A DNA stretch of 64,000 bases, taken from NCBI GenBank assembly GCA_001660395.1, contig LXWE01000002.1, positions 682,001 through 746,000 on the forward strand, read 5' to 3'. The notes under the pieces were generated by a model. That model was not told the DNA's origin. It searched no databases and saw nothing but the letters and a program-made list of their open reading frames with translations. Source of the DNA: Alteromonadaceae bacterium XY-R5. GTDB taxonomy: Bacteria; Pseudomonadota; Gammaproteobacteria; Enterobacterales; Alteromonadaceae. A program made the translations under genes and the position numbers. This document shows, one piece after another, positions 1-7,156 of the stretch (position 1 is the stretch's first letter; every line of letters begins with the position of its first letter).

Positions 1-620
1 ACAAAGTGGTGTTAATGTCGCATACCGACGCCGCGCGCCTGATGCGCACCAAGCCTCAGGATATCAGTGAAACACGTTTGTTTTTGCAGGATGCTTTTGC
101 CTATCAGCCTGTGGTGGATGCTATCACCGCACTTGGCCTCGACTCCCACAACTGGCGCGCTCGTCAGGGACCGTTATTTGATGCGGTGAAAATGGAGAAG
201 AACATGATGGCATTAATGTTACTGCTGATCGTAGCCGTGGCGGCGTTTAACATCGTGTCGGCTTTGGTGATGGTAGTCACGGAAAAGCAGGGGGATATTG
301 CGATTTTACGTACCCAGGGCATGACTGCCGGTAACGTGATGCAGGTGTTTTTATACAATGGCTTATACAACGGTATTAAAGGTACTTTGTTTGGTGTGGT
401 GGGTGGCTTGTTGTTGGTTAACCAGTTAAACAATTTATTGAAAGTATTGGGTATTCCGCTGATGTTTGGTCCCAATGGTATGGGCTTGCCTGTGGATTTG
501 CGCTGGCAACAGGTGGGCATTCTGGTGGTGTTTAGTTTGTTACTCTGCTTTATTGCCACTCTTTATCCGGCGTTGAGGGCGATGAAAGTTAACCCCGCCA
601 GTGCCCTGAAATACGAATAG
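1..620 (+). CDS. lolC: Lipoprotein-releasing ABC transporter permease LolC/LolE (3' part only)
   Basis: The gene enters from outside the window; the reading frame is open from the first bases and ends at 620. LolCDE extracts mature outer-membrane lipoproteins from the inner membrane and hands them to LolA. What is visible is the C-terminal third: a periplasmic tail, then the conserved KMEKNMM stretch followed by a membrane helix (LIVAVAAFNIVSALVM), the cytoplasmic coupling segment EKQGDIAILRTQGMT, two more hydrophobic helices, and the C-terminal LYPALRAMKVNPASALKYE tail typical of FtsX-type permeases. The end ALKYE resembles LolC of enterics more than LolE, but the paralogues are close and the N-terminus is missing, so C versus E is not certain. 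A strong GC hairpin follows the stop. Confidence 0.9.
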   Translation, partial: KVVLMSHTDAARLMRTKPQDISETRLFLQDAFAYQPVVDAITALGLDSHNWRARQGPLFDAVKMEKNMMALMLLLIVAVAAFNIVSALVMVVTEKQGDIAILRTQGMTAGNVMQVFLYNGLYNGIKGTLFGVVGGLLLVNQLNNLLKVLGIPLMFGPNGMGLPVDLRWQQVGILVVFSLLLCFIATLYPALRAMKVNPASALKYE

Positions 621-634
621 CCTCTTTATTTCAC

Positions 635-668
635 GCCATTGCCCGAAGTATGAGGTGGGCAATGGCTT
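635..668 (+). terminator. Hairpin after lolC
   Basis: A 10-bp perfect inverted repeat, GCCATTGCCC at 635-644 and GGGCAATGGC at 657-666, lies 15 nt after the lolC stop and is followed only by TTC rather than a long T tract. It is probably the terminator of the lol operon, though it could be a weak or Rho-assisted one. Confidence 0.55.
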
Positions 669-709
669 CAACCTAGCCATTAAGCGAGCTTTCTCCGCCT
701 GCTTATAAC

Positions 710-725
710 TTGACCGATTAGTCAG
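710..725 (+). promoter_or_regulatory. RutR-like palindrome upstream of the phosphoribosyltransferase
   Basis: TTGACCGATTAGTCAG matches 11 of the 14 fixed positions of the RutR consensus TTGACCA-NN-TGGTCAA. It sits about 40 bp upstream of a TATAAT -10 element (766-771) of the downstream gene. A similar site precedes the NUP gene. A single 11/14 site is expected by chance a few times per window, so the support comes from location and recurrence. Confidence 0.3.
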
Positions 726-765
726 AAAATTTGAAATAAATCCGTACAAGCATAGGGGGATTGTC

Positions 766-771
766 TATAAT
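766..771 (+). promoter_or_regulatory. Probable -10 element for the phosphoribosyltransferase gene
   Basis: A perfect TATAAT lies 80 bp before the start codon at 852. The -35 region 17-18 bp upstream is poor, which would fit a promoter needing an activator or simply a weak one. Confidence 0.45.
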
Positions 772-851
772 GCTGCACAATTAGCATTATTTCATCTGCC
801 TTATGCCCCTGAAGCAGATGGATCCTGAACTGACGTATTTGAGGTTTCCTG

Positions 852-1412
852 ATGGATAAGAAGTTTATTACCGCTCAGCAATTGCTGGAAGACTCCTACC
901 GCCTGGCGGCGAAAGTCTATCAAGATGGTTTCCGTCCTGATTTCATTATCGGCATTTGGCGCGGTGGTGCACCTATCGGGATTACTGTGCAGGAATATTT
1001 CGATTATAAAAAGGTCGAGACAGACCATATCGCAGTGCGTACGTCGTCTTATTACGGCATCGACAAACAATCAAAGCACATTAAAGTGCACGGTCTGCAC
1101 TATTTGGTCGAAAATGCCAATGCATCTGACAAGCTACTGATTGTTGACGATGTATTTGACTCTGGTCGCAGTGTTGATGCTTTGATTAAGCAGATTAAAA
1201 AGCTGATGCGTTTAAACACCCCAGAAGACATGCGTATTGCCTGTCCATGGTTTAAACCGCAGAACAACAAGACCGAAATTACCCCGGATTACTTTGTGCA
1301 TGAGTCAGATGAGTGGCTGGTGTTCCCACACGAAGTTTCGGGCTTAACTGACGATGAAATTCGTCGTGGTAAAACGGATCTGGCTAACGTGCTGGATATT
1401 ATTCTCGACTAA
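852..1412 (+). CDS. Purine (hypoxanthine-type) phosphoribosyltransferase
   Basis: This 186-residue protein belongs to the type I phosphoribosyltransferases (COG2236-like hypoxanthine PRTases), which transfer ribose-5-phosphate from PRPP to a purine base in salvage. The PRPP-binding signature LLIVDDVFDSGRS is at residues 95-107: the two acidic residues contact the ribose and the loop binds the 5'-phosphate. The IWRGGAPIG turn at 35-43 is the pyrophosphate loop. It is cytoplasmic with no signal sequence. The ATG at 852 follows GAGGTTTCCTG and the encoded N-terminus fits the family. The gene appears to be a single unit: TATAAT promoter upstream, intrinsic terminator downstream. The exact base specificity (hypoxanthine, guanine or xanthine) cannot be read from sequence. 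A RutR-like palindrome lies upstream. Confidence 0.85.
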   Translation: MDKKFITAQQLLEDSYRLAAKVYQDGFRPDFIIGIWRGGAPIGITVQEYFDYKKVETDHIAVRTSSYYGIDKQSKHIKVHGLHYLVENANASDKLLIVDDVFDSGRSVDALIKQIKKLMRLNTPEDMRIACPWFKPQNNKTEITPDYFVHESDEWLVFPHEVSGLTDDEIRRGKTDLANVLDIILD

Positions 1413-1450
1413 ATGCGTTAGCCTCCAGGCTAAACAGCAAAATGTCATGA

Positions 1451-1477
1451 AAAAGGCCCCGGTGATGGGGCTTTTTT
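1451..1477 (+). terminator. Intrinsic terminator after the phosphoribosyltransferase
   Basis: AAGGCCCC-GGTGAT-GGGGCTTTTTT forms a GC-rich stem with a six-T tail, 40 nt after the stop codon. Confidence 0.85.
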
Positions 1478-1520
1478 GTGTGCTGATTTTGCTATGCTGG
1501 ATGAAAACAAGGAAGAGCAG

Positions 1521-2135
1521 ATGACTCACGAACTGGCACTGTTTGATTTTGATGGCACGTTAACTCATTCCGACAGCTTTCAGCGTTTTTTGCGGTACAG
1601 CGTGTCGCAAACACGTATTCGCCGTCATGGCTGGCGTTTAGCGCCGGCACTGTTTGCCTGCAAATGGGGGTGGATTGGCCCCTCAATTTTGCGCCAGCAG
1701 GCCATTAAGCTGGCATATAAGGGCAGACAATTTTCTGAACTTGAAGCGTTGGGTCGGCACTTTGCTGAGCAGGTATTGCCAACCCTTGAAGATAGCCAGC
1801 GTATGCAGGCGTTTTTCCGTCATCTTGAGCAGGGCCATGATATAGCGATTGTGTCAGCGTCTTTGGATCTGTATTTGAAACACTGGAGTGAGAAATTCGG
1901 CGTTACCTTGTTGTGCAACCGTCTGGAAGTGAAAAATGGGATTTGCACAGGACGATATCAGGGCAAAGATTGTGGCGGAGCCGAAAAGGCCGCGCGGGTG
2001 ACAGCGCATTTTAACCTGCATCAATACCAGCACATACATGCGTATGGCGATACCCAGGATGATATGCAACTACTGGCCCTTGCCCGACCGGGTCAACGCT
2101 GGCTGTGCGGTACTCCATTTATGGATGACCTTTAG
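1521..2135 (+). CDS. HAD-IB family phosphatase
   Basis: A 204-residue cytoplasmic haloacid-dehalogenase hydrolase of subfamily IB (SerB/PgpC-like). The catalytic motif I is FDFDGTLT at residues 8-15, where the first Asp is the nucleophile and the second the general acid. Motif II is the VSAS segment; motif III/IV is GDTQDDM near the C-terminus, giving the Mg-binding acidic pair. An alpha-helical cap of about 80 residues follows motif I. The ATG at 1521 is chosen because GGAAGAG lies just before it; the longer open frame from 1476 begins inside the upstream terminator. The substrate is unknown: phosphoserine, phosphatidylglycerophosphate or sugar phosphates are all possible. It is followed by a hairpin terminator more than 100 nt downstream. 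Confidence 0.8.
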   Translation: MTHELALFDFDGTLTHSDSFQRFLRYSVSQTRIRRHGWRLAPALFACKWGWIGPSILRQQAIKLAYKGRQFSELEALGRHFAEQVLPTLEDSQRMQAFFRHLEQGHDIAIVSASLDLYLKHWSEKFGVTLLCNRLEVKNGICTGRYQGKDCGGAEKAARVTAHFNLHQYQHIHAYGDTQDDMQLLALARPGQRWLCGTPFMDDL

Positions 2136-2175
2136 CCGACCTATAGTCAGCGTCTTTTCCTTACCCGCACTATAG

Positions 2176-2191
2176 TTGACCAAGTGGTCTG
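2176..2191 (+). promoter_or_regulatory. RutR-like operator upstream of the NUP gene
   Basis: TTGACCAAGTGGTCTG matches 12 of 14 fixed positions of the RutR consensus TTGACCA-NN-TGGTCAA; the core GACCA-AG-TGGTC is a perfect inverted repeat. A TATAGT hexamer (2171-2176) abuts it, so a bound repressor could block a promoter here. The next gene downstream encodes a predicted nucleoside-binding exported protein, which suits a pyrimidine/purine regulator. No TetR gene lies in the window. Confidence 0.45.
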
Positions 2192-2247
2192 AAATGGTGC
2201 GCCGAGTAAGGTCGAATGTAAGCATTGATTTGCCCATATTATCCTAG

Positions 2248-2291
2248 GCCGACATTTAACGATGAATATCGGTTATTGGTCGGCTTTTTTT
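2248..2291 (+). terminator. Hairpin terminator between the HAD gene and the NUP gene
   Basis: GCCGAC (2248-2253) pairs with GTCGGC (2279-2284), followed by seven T residues. An inner CGAT-GAAT-ATCG helix extends the structure. It lies after the HAD gene but also downstream of the RutR-like site and 76 bp before the NUP start, so it may be the HAD terminator or a leader terminator that is read through conditionally. Confidence 0.7.
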
Positions 2292-2366
2292 GTTTTTACG
2301 CTGATTGCGAAGCGTATGGGCCTGCAATTTGCTTTTACCCGGGTTCTCTATTCACGAGGTAAAAGT

Positions 2367-3482
2367 ATGTACGTGTTTCAAAAGTCCTTTGTTTTCAGCC
2401 ATTTTCGTTGGCTGTGTATTTTTAGTGTGTTGCTGGCGTCAAAGGCCATGGCAGCTCCCCTCGAAGTAAAAGTGATGATCCTGTCGGGGTTTGAAGTGGG
2501 CGAGGATAAGGGAGACGCGCCGGGAGAGTTTCAGCATTGGGTTGAAGGTCTGAAACTGGATAAAACCCTCAAGGTCAAAGGTGCACCCCATCTGGTGCGT
2601 TACAATGATGACGGAGTGTTTGGTAGTGTTTCAGGTCTGCCGACAGACAGCCATCTAACCACAGTCACGTCCAGCGAAATGGTGATGGCGTTGCTGCTGG
2701 ACCCGCAACTGGATTTTTCTCACACCTACTGGGTGATTAACGGAATTGCCGGCATCGATCCAATGCAGGGCAGTATCGGTAGTGCCGTATGGGCAGCGAA
2801 CGTGGTGGATGGTGATGTGATGCGTGAACTCGCGCCAGAGGACATGCCAAAAGACTGGCCTTATGGCCTCTATCCCATCGGTTCAGATCATCCAGGTATT
2901 GCCCCGGGCAAAGATGCTGATGCCGGCGGCTGGGGCGGAGCAACGCTGTCGTACAGCATGAATTATGCGTTGAACCCAAAACTGACTCAGTGGGCCTACC
3001 ACTTATCCAAAGCAAAGGCGGCACTGGGCGATAGCACCGCATTAAAGCATACTCGCGAGGCCTATCAGGGCTTTGCGGCTGCGCAACAGCCACCGCAGGT
3101 AATGCTGGGCGCAACGCTGGCGTCAGCCCGATACTGGCATGGTCAGGGCCGCACCCAATGGGCGCGCGACTGGGTGGCCATCTGGACCGAAGGTAAAGAT
3201 GCTTTTACCACCACTGCGATGGAACAGGCGGCTTATGTGGGCACCTTATACCGTATGGCTGAGCGGGGGCTGGTGGATTTCAACCGGATAATGATGATTC
3301 GCGGTGCCAGTAATTACTGTATGCCAGCTCCAGGTATGTCGATTACCGAAAGCGCAGGTGATGAATCCGCAGGTTCTGATTTTGCTTTTGCCTCTCAGTA
3401 CCGTGCCGGTTCAGTGGTAGTGAAGGAACTGATTGATAACTGGGCGCGTTATAAAAATACCCTGCCTTATCAAGCCCATTAA
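2367..3482 (+). CDS. Exported NUP-family ('purine nucleoside permease') protein
   Basis: This 371-residue protein matches the NUP family, often labelled purine nucleoside permease. The sequence shows only one hydrophobic segment, an N-terminal signal peptide (FRWLCIFSVLLASKAMAA), and no further membrane helices, so it is more likely a periplasmic or secreted nucleoside-binding or nucleoside-phosphorylase-fold protein than a permease. Conserved-looking blocks are the VINGIAGIDP and GSIGSAVWAANVVDGD segments, GGWGGATLSYSMNYALN, and the C-terminal MIRGASNY, which resemble the phosphate and nucleoside loops of the phosphorylase superfamily. The ATG at 2367 is preceded by GAGGT at good spacing; the longer frame from 2262 overlaps a terminator. 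A RutR-like site upstream supports a role in nucleoside scavenging. Confidence 0.75.
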   Translation: MYVFQKSFVFSHFRWLCIFSVLLASKAMAAPLEVKVMILSGFEVGEDKGDAPGEFQHWVEGLKLDKTLKVKGAPHLVRYNDDGVFGSVSGLPTDSHLTTVTSSEMVMALLLDPQLDFSHTYWVINGIAGIDPMQGSIGSAVWAANVVDGDVMRELAPEDMPKDWPYGLYPIGSDHPGIAPGKDADAGGWGGATLSYSMNYALNPKLTQWAYHLSKAKAALGDSTALKHTREAYQGFAAAQQPPQVMLGATLASARYWHGQGRTQWARDWVAIWTEGKDAFTTTAMEQAAYVGTLYRMAERGLVDFNRIMMIRGASNYCMPAPGMSITESAGDESAGSDFAFASQYRAGSVVVKELIDNWARYKNTLPYQAH

Positions 3483-3505
3483 CAACACAGGTTGCCTCTT
3501 GGCAG

Positions 3506-3529
3506 AGAATGGGGATAATGCCCCATTCT
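3506..3529 (+). repeat. Nine-base-pair hairpin between NUP and tapT
   Basis: AGAATGGGG (3506-3514) and CCCCATTCT (3521-3529) form a perfect stem with a six-base loop, without a T tract. It lies between the NUP stop (3482) and the tapT ribosome-binding site (3539-3545). It may be an mRNA-processing or stability element, or a weak terminator. Confidence 0.5.
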
Positions 3530-3548
3530 TGGTTGCGCAGGAGGTGTT

Positions 3549-4142
3549 GTGCGAGATTATTGTCCCCATTGTCAGTACCCGCTTCGCACCTGTGTATGCC
3601 ATGCCATTGAGATCTTTCAGGCGCCGGTGCAACTGGTGATATTGCAGCACCCTAACGAAACTCTGCACGCCAAAAATACCGCCCGTTTAATTCGACTTTG
3701 TCTGCCAGATACCCTGATCGTAGCGGGGAAAACAGTGGCTGATTTTGACAACATTCGACAACTTTGTCAGTCGCGCAACGCTGCTGTGATTTATCCTGCC
3801 GAGACGAGTTTTTCCCTCGAGCAGGAATTGGAGGTATTCAAACAAAATACACCCGACATCCTGATTTTACTCGACGGTAGCTGGCGTCAGGCATTTGGGT
3901 TGTGGCATGCCAACCCCTGGTTACAGGCGTTACCGCAATGGCGCTTTTCAGAGGCTCCCGACAGCCGCTACGGGATCCGCCATACCAAACTAGATTTCAG
4001 TTTATCGACGCTGGAAGCGGCCGCTTATGTATTAGCGCTCGGTTATAGGGTGAATTCGGACAATCTCTTACAGCTTCAGGATGCCATGCAACAACATTGG
4101 CAGGGGCCTTCTGAACATCGACGCAATCATTGTGCGAATTAA
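3549..4142 (+). CDS. tapT: tRNA-uridine aminocarboxypropyltransferase (DTW domain)
   Basis: TapT uses S-adenosylmethionine to add the aminocarboxypropyl group to U47 of tRNA variable loops (acp3U47). The family signature D-[TS]-W appears here as DGSW in ILLDGSWRQA around residue 110, and an N-terminal zinc-knuckle-like cysteine set CPHC-x6-CVC is present at residues 5-16. The length of 197 residues is slightly shorter than enteric TapT because the extra N-terminal segment is absent. The start must be GTG at 3549: an excellent AGGAGGT lies at 3539-3545, although spacing of three bases is unusually short, and no other in-frame start follows it before the cysteine motif. It is probably cotranscribed with the preceding gene, 66 nt upstream. 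Confidence 0.85.
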   Translation: MRDYCPHCQYPLRTCVCHAIEIFQAPVQLVILQHPNETLHAKNTARLIRLCLPDTLIVAGKTVADFDNIRQLCQSRNAAVIYPAETSFSLEQELEVFKQNTPDILILLDGSWRQAFGLWHANPWLQALPQWRFSEAPDSRYGIRHTKLDFSLSTLEAAAYVLALGYRVNSDNLLQLQDAMQQHWQGPSEHRRNHCAN

Positions 4143-4228
4143 ATGTATCCATATCTAACACGTTGTAAAACTGTCAGTTTTATGTAAGCTAGTGTCAATT
4201 TTTATCCAGTTTGTATCAAGGAAGAACT

Positions 4229-4804
4229 GTGTTGTTAAAACAAGGCGCACTGGCCATGGCAGTAACTCTGCTGAGTATTTTTTCTATTTCAATCTGTCAG
4301 GCTCAGGAGCAAATATTGTTAGGCTTCGGTGTGGGGCAAACCAAGGTCAATGTTGAAGAGCAATACCGTTTTGCCTCCTGGGACGAGGAGATCGAAGGTG
4401 CCAGTATTAACGCCACCCTCGGTTATCGAATGGAGGATATGTTCGATATTACTCTGCGTCGTTCGGTGTACATTGATTGGACGATGTTCGACGTGCTGGA
4501 CGTGGCTACCAATTACGATCTGACAGAGACCGCAGTTGGCGCGAATTTGCTTTTCCCGATCGGCCCGGTTCTGATTAAACCTCAGATGGGGATAACCCAC
4601 TGGGATGTTGAAATTAAACCCGCAGACGGATTCTGGGGCAGTGGCGAGCCCAGTGTGAAAGTGGATGGCTGGGATCCCTATCTGGGCCTCGCGGCTGAAA
4701 TGCGCTTTGGTCGTGTGTTTAGCATGGAACTGGACTATCGCTACGGTTTTTACGATTTTGCCGATATCGACACTTTAGCACTTAACTTTCTGTTTCGTTT
4801 TTAA
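4229..4804 (+). CDS. Small outer-membrane beta-barrel protein of unknown role
   Basis: A 191-residue protein with a signal peptide (ALAMAVTLLSIFSISICQAQ) followed by alternating hydrophobic/hydrophilic strands, many aromatic residues and the terminal FLFRF, in which a final Phe is the outer-membrane insertion signal. This pattern fits an eight-strand OmpA/OmpW-like barrel with acidic loops. The GTG at 4229 follows AAGGAAG at 4218-4224; the frame could start at TTG 4211 but that precedes the ribosome-binding site. No substrate can be inferred. The last 23 bases overlap the 3' end of soxR on the other strand, so the two genes share convergent ends. Confidence 0.7.
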   Translation: MLLKQGALAMAVTLLSIFSISICQAQEQILLGFGVGQTKVNVEEQYRFASWDEEIEGASINATLGYRMEDMFDITLRRSVYIDWTMFDVLDVATNYDLTETAVGANLLFPIGPVLIKPQMGITHWDVEIKPADGFWGSGEPSVKVDGWDPYLGLAAEMRFGRVFSMELDYRYGFYDFADIDTLALNFLFRF

Positions 4805-5276
4805 GCAGTTCCCGGGCGGCGACTTCCATCTCTGTCGGCTCGCGTTCAATCAGCACCGGGCCGCTGTCATGCTCTCCCATCATGTCCTGCGGGTTATACA
4901 GCGGACAGCTTTTCATCGACAAACAGCCACAGCCAATACAGCCACTTAAATAGTTGCGCAGGCGCTGCAGATAGAGAATGCGCTGGTCCAGTTGCTGCTG
5001 CCATTGACGTGACATGCTCTCCCATTCCAGTTGCGTCGGCGCCCTGTGTTTGGGCAAGGTAAATAGGGCCTGTTCTACTTCTGCCAGACTGATACCCATT
5101 TTTTGTGCGGCTTTAATCAATGATACCCGCCGGATCACATCGGCACTGTAACGTCTTTGATTTCCGGCGTTGCGGTGACTATGGATTAGGCCTTTGCTTT
5201 CATAAAAGTGCAGAGCAGATACCTGCACATTGCATCGCTTAGCCACCTGTCCCACGCTTAAATTTGCTCGATCCAT
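4782..5276 (-). CDS. soxR: Redox-sensing transcriptional activator SoxR
   Basis: A 164-residue MerR-family regulator. The winged helix-turn-helix (LSVGQVAKRCNVQVSALHFYESKGLI) occupies residues 6-31, followed by a dimerisation coiled coil and the diagnostic [2Fe-2S] ligand cluster CIGCGC-x5-C with cysteines at 113, 116, 118 and 124. Oxidation of the cluster by redox-cycling compounds makes SoxR twist its target promoter and activate transcription. It is divergent from a VOC gene, and a near-perfect SoxR box lies between them. No soxS is next to it, as is usual outside enterics, where SoxR acts directly on its targets. Its stop overlaps the end of the outer-membrane gene on the other strand. 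Confidence 0.95.
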   Translation of the reverse strand: MDRANLSVGQVAKRCNVQVSALHFYESKGLIHSHRNAGNQRRYSADVIRRVSLIKAAQKMGISLAEVEQALFTLPKHRAPTQLEWESMSRQWQQQLDQRILYLQRLRNYLSGCIGCGCLSMKSCPLYNPQDMMGEHDSGPVLIEREPTEMEVAARELLKNETES

Positions 5277-5304
5277 ATTTTTCTCAAAAAGGCTAAAAAA
5301 AGAC

Positions 5305-5335
5305 TTTACCTCAACTTAACTTGAGGTTTTAGCAT
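5305..5335 (+). promoter_or_regulatory. SoxR-dependent promoter (SoxR box with 19-bp spacer)
   Basis: The -35 TTTACC (5305-5310) and -10 TAGCAT (5330-5335) are separated by 19 bp, the over-long spacing typical of MerR-type promoters. The 18-bp operator CCTCAACTTAACTTGAGG (5309-5326) differs from the perfect enteric soxS palindrome CCTCAAGTTAACTTGAGG at one base. It directs transcription toward the VOC genes and lies 33 bp from the soxR start codon, so SoxR may also regulate itself. Confidence 0.92.
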
Positions 5336-5382
5336 GTTTCCAACCTAACGACAAACCTCAATCAAAACGAAGGACGACAATC

Positions 5383-5823
5383 ATGGTTAGACTGGAACAC
5401 GTAAATTTAGTGGTCAAAGATATTAATGCCAGCATGCGCTTCTATCAGGCGGCATTTCCTCACTGGCGGGTGCGCGGAGGCGGTGAACAGGATTGGTATG
5501 GCACTCTGCGTAACTGGGTACATTTTGGTGATGATGACAATTATCTGACCCTGAACGACAGAGGTGAAGGGGAAAATCGCGAACTGCAGTCAAACCGGTT
5601 GGGACTGGGGCATTTTGCGTTTGTGGTGTCTAACCTGGATGCAATTAAGTGGCGCCTGGCTGGTGCTGGCTTTGATCCCGCCAAACCGGGCGCTGATGAG
5701 CCTTATCGACGTAATATTTATTATATTGACCCAGACGGTTTTGAAGTTGAGTTCGTTGAATACCTGAGTGATTTACCGGAGGAGCGTAACTTGTATCGTC
5801 AAACGGGTGTGCGTTTATTTTAA
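5383..5823 (+). CDS. VOC-family (glyoxalase/bleomycin-resistance fold) protein, SoxR target
   Basis: A 146-residue vicinal-oxygen-chelate protein: the two beta-alpha-beta-beta-beta modules are visible as LEHVNLVVKDINASMRFYQ at the N-terminus and GLGHFAFVVSNLDAI in the middle. Potential metal ligands are His6, the His of GLGHF and the Glu of EVEFVEY. VOC proteins include glyoxalase I, fosfomycin-modifying enzymes, bleomycin-binding proteins and ring-cleavage dioxygenases, so the reaction is not determined. The gene is 48 nt after the -10 of the SoxR promoter and begins at ATG 5383 after AAGGACGAC. Induction by redox-cycling compounds is therefore expected, suggesting detoxification or sequestration of such compounds or of reactive aldehydes. 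Confidence 0.85.
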   Translation: MVRLEHVNLVVKDINASMRFYQAAFPHWRVRGGGEQDWYGTLRNWVHFGDDDNYLTLNDRGEGENRELQSNRLGLGHFAFVVSNLDAIKWRLAGAGFDPAKPGADEPYRRNIYYIDPDGFEVEFVEYLSDLPEERNLYRQTGVRLF

Positions 5824-5862
5824 CCCCTGTGCTTTTCTCATCATCAAATGTAAGGACGAACC

Positions 5863-6231
5863 ATGCAGTTAAATCAGGTGACATTGGAAGTAGATAATAT
5901 TGATCAGGCGAGGGCATTTTACCTGACCCTAGGCGCAACTCTAATTGTAGATACTCCCCATTACTTGCGCTTTAGCCCTGACGCAGGCGCCAGTTTTTCG
6001 CTGGTTAAGGCGGATAAGGTTCGTGCCCATGGGGCTGTCATTTATTTTGAATGTCAGCATTTAGACCAGCAGGTGGAGGCATTGCAGGCAAAAGGCCTGA
6101 CGTTTGAACAACGTCCAACAGACCAGCCTTATCTTTGGCGCGAAGCCATTTTGTATGATCCCAGTGGCAACAAAATTAAACTTTACTGGGCGGGAGAGAA
6201 CCGTCTCAACCCGCCCTGGCGTGTTAAATAG
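5863..6231 (+). CDS. Second VOC-family protein
   Basis: A 122-residue single VOC domain: LNQVTLEVDNIDQARAFYLTLGA at the N-terminus and REAILYDPSGNKIKLYWAGE at the C-terminus, the latter being the common DPSGNxIxL strand. The first metal-ligand position (usually His) is Gln4/Thr7 here, so metal binding may be lost or differ from the first VOC protein. It starts at ATG 5863 with AAGGACG before it, 39 nt after the first VOC gene and on the same strand, so the two are probably one SoxR-driven transcript. The protein may bind rather than convert its ligand. Confidence 0.8.
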   Translation: MQLNQVTLEVDNIDQARAFYLTLGATLIVDTPHYLRFSPDAGASFSLVKADKVRAHGAVIYFECQHLDQQVEALQAKGLTFEQRPTDQPYLWREAILYDPSGNKIKLYWAGENRLNPPWRVK

Positions 6232-6241
6232 AGAAGGAAGG

Positions 6242-7156
6242 TTAAGTTAGCACACAGTCCACGGGAACTGGCACAGGTGGATAAGCGTCTTCACCCAGCA
6301 TTTCTCGTAAGGTGGCTTCGATAGTGGCCGACATGGCATCCAGGGGCAAATCATTGGGTTCAAGGCCAAAAGGTTCCTGCAACTCTTCTGCCAGTGCTTC
6401 AATGGCCAAAAAGGTATAGGACACAAAGGCGACAATTAATGGTGTCATCATGCCAACGCTGCTCACCAGGCCAAAGGGCAGTAAAAAGCTATACAGGTAA
6501 ACGGTGCGATGCAAAATGACCGAGTAGGCAAAGGGGACAGGCGTGCTGGCGAGCCGTTCGCAGCCTCCCAGGTCTTCGTTTAATAGCGATAATTGCCGAT
6601 CCAGCGCCATAAAGCTGATGGGGCAAAGGGCATTGGCCTGACGCAGTTGTTTTAGCTGTTCGGCCGCATCAGTCAGGATCAGTACCGGTTTAAATCGGGC
6701 ATCCTTAACCCGGCTCTGCACAGGTGGACGCAACAGGCTCAGGGTTTCTTTACTGAGTTCGGTGTCACGTAACTGGGCTTTGACGGCGTATACAAAGGCG
6801 ATCAGGCTGTAAACAAAGCGCTGTCTGGCACTGGCATCGGCATCTGTCATGCTGATAAGCTGACGGGCCAGAGAACGGGTATCGTTGAGCATCGAGCCCC
6901 ATAACCGACGGCCTTCCCAGAAACGGTCGTAACTGACGGAGTTACGAAAACTTAAAAATATCGCCAGGGCAATCCCCAGCAGCGTAAAAGGGATGGGGGT
7001 TAAGTCGTGCAGGAGTCCTGGATAAAGACTATGGATGCTTACCACGACACCAGAAGACATCACCAGAATCATCAGCTGAGGCAAAATCCTCCGCACCACA
7101 GAACCACGCCAGACAAACAACATACGCAACCAGTTGAGCTTGGGCCGGATTACCAT
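6242..7156 (-). CDS. Bestrophin-family anion channel-like membrane protein
   Basis: A 304-residue inner-membrane protein of the bestrophin/UPF0187 family, whose bacterial members form pentameric ion channels (anion or cation selective depending on the protein). The N-terminal WLRMLFVWRGSVVRRILPQ, the PIPFTLLGIALAIFLSFRNSVSYDRFWEGRRLWG block and the later SVGMMTPLIVAFVSYTFLAIEALAEELQEPFG segment are family hallmarks. Four hydrophobic segments are visible. The C-terminus is PFGLEPNDLPLDAMSATIE, typical of the YneE-like branch. It is convergent with the VOC operon, 10 bp away. No regulatory element is obvious. The physiological ion is unknown. Confidence 0.85.
   Translation of the reverse strand: MVIRPKLNWLRMLFVWRGSVVRRILPQLMILVMSSGVVVSIHSLYPGLLHDLTPIPFTLLGIALAIFLSFRNSVSYDRFWEGRRLWGSMLNDTRSLARQLISMTDADASARQRFVYSLIAFVYAVKAQLRDTELSKETLSLLRPPVQSRVKDARFKPVLILTDAAEQLKQLRQANALCPISFMALDRQLSLLNEDLGGCERLASTPVPFAYSVILHRTVYLYSFLLPFGLVSSVGMMTPLIVAFVSYTFLAIEALAEELQEPFGLEPNDLPLDAMSATIEATLREMLGEDAYPPVPVPVDCVLT

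Noticed and set aside
164-559. 131-codon open frame antisense to lolC
   Set aside because: It is the reverse of a membrane-protein gene with conserved motifs on the plus strand and shows no protein family features.
2737-3114. 125-codon open frame opposite the NUP gene
   Set aside because: Arg/Pro-rich composition typical of antisense frames; no ribosome-binding site; the plus-strand gene is well supported.
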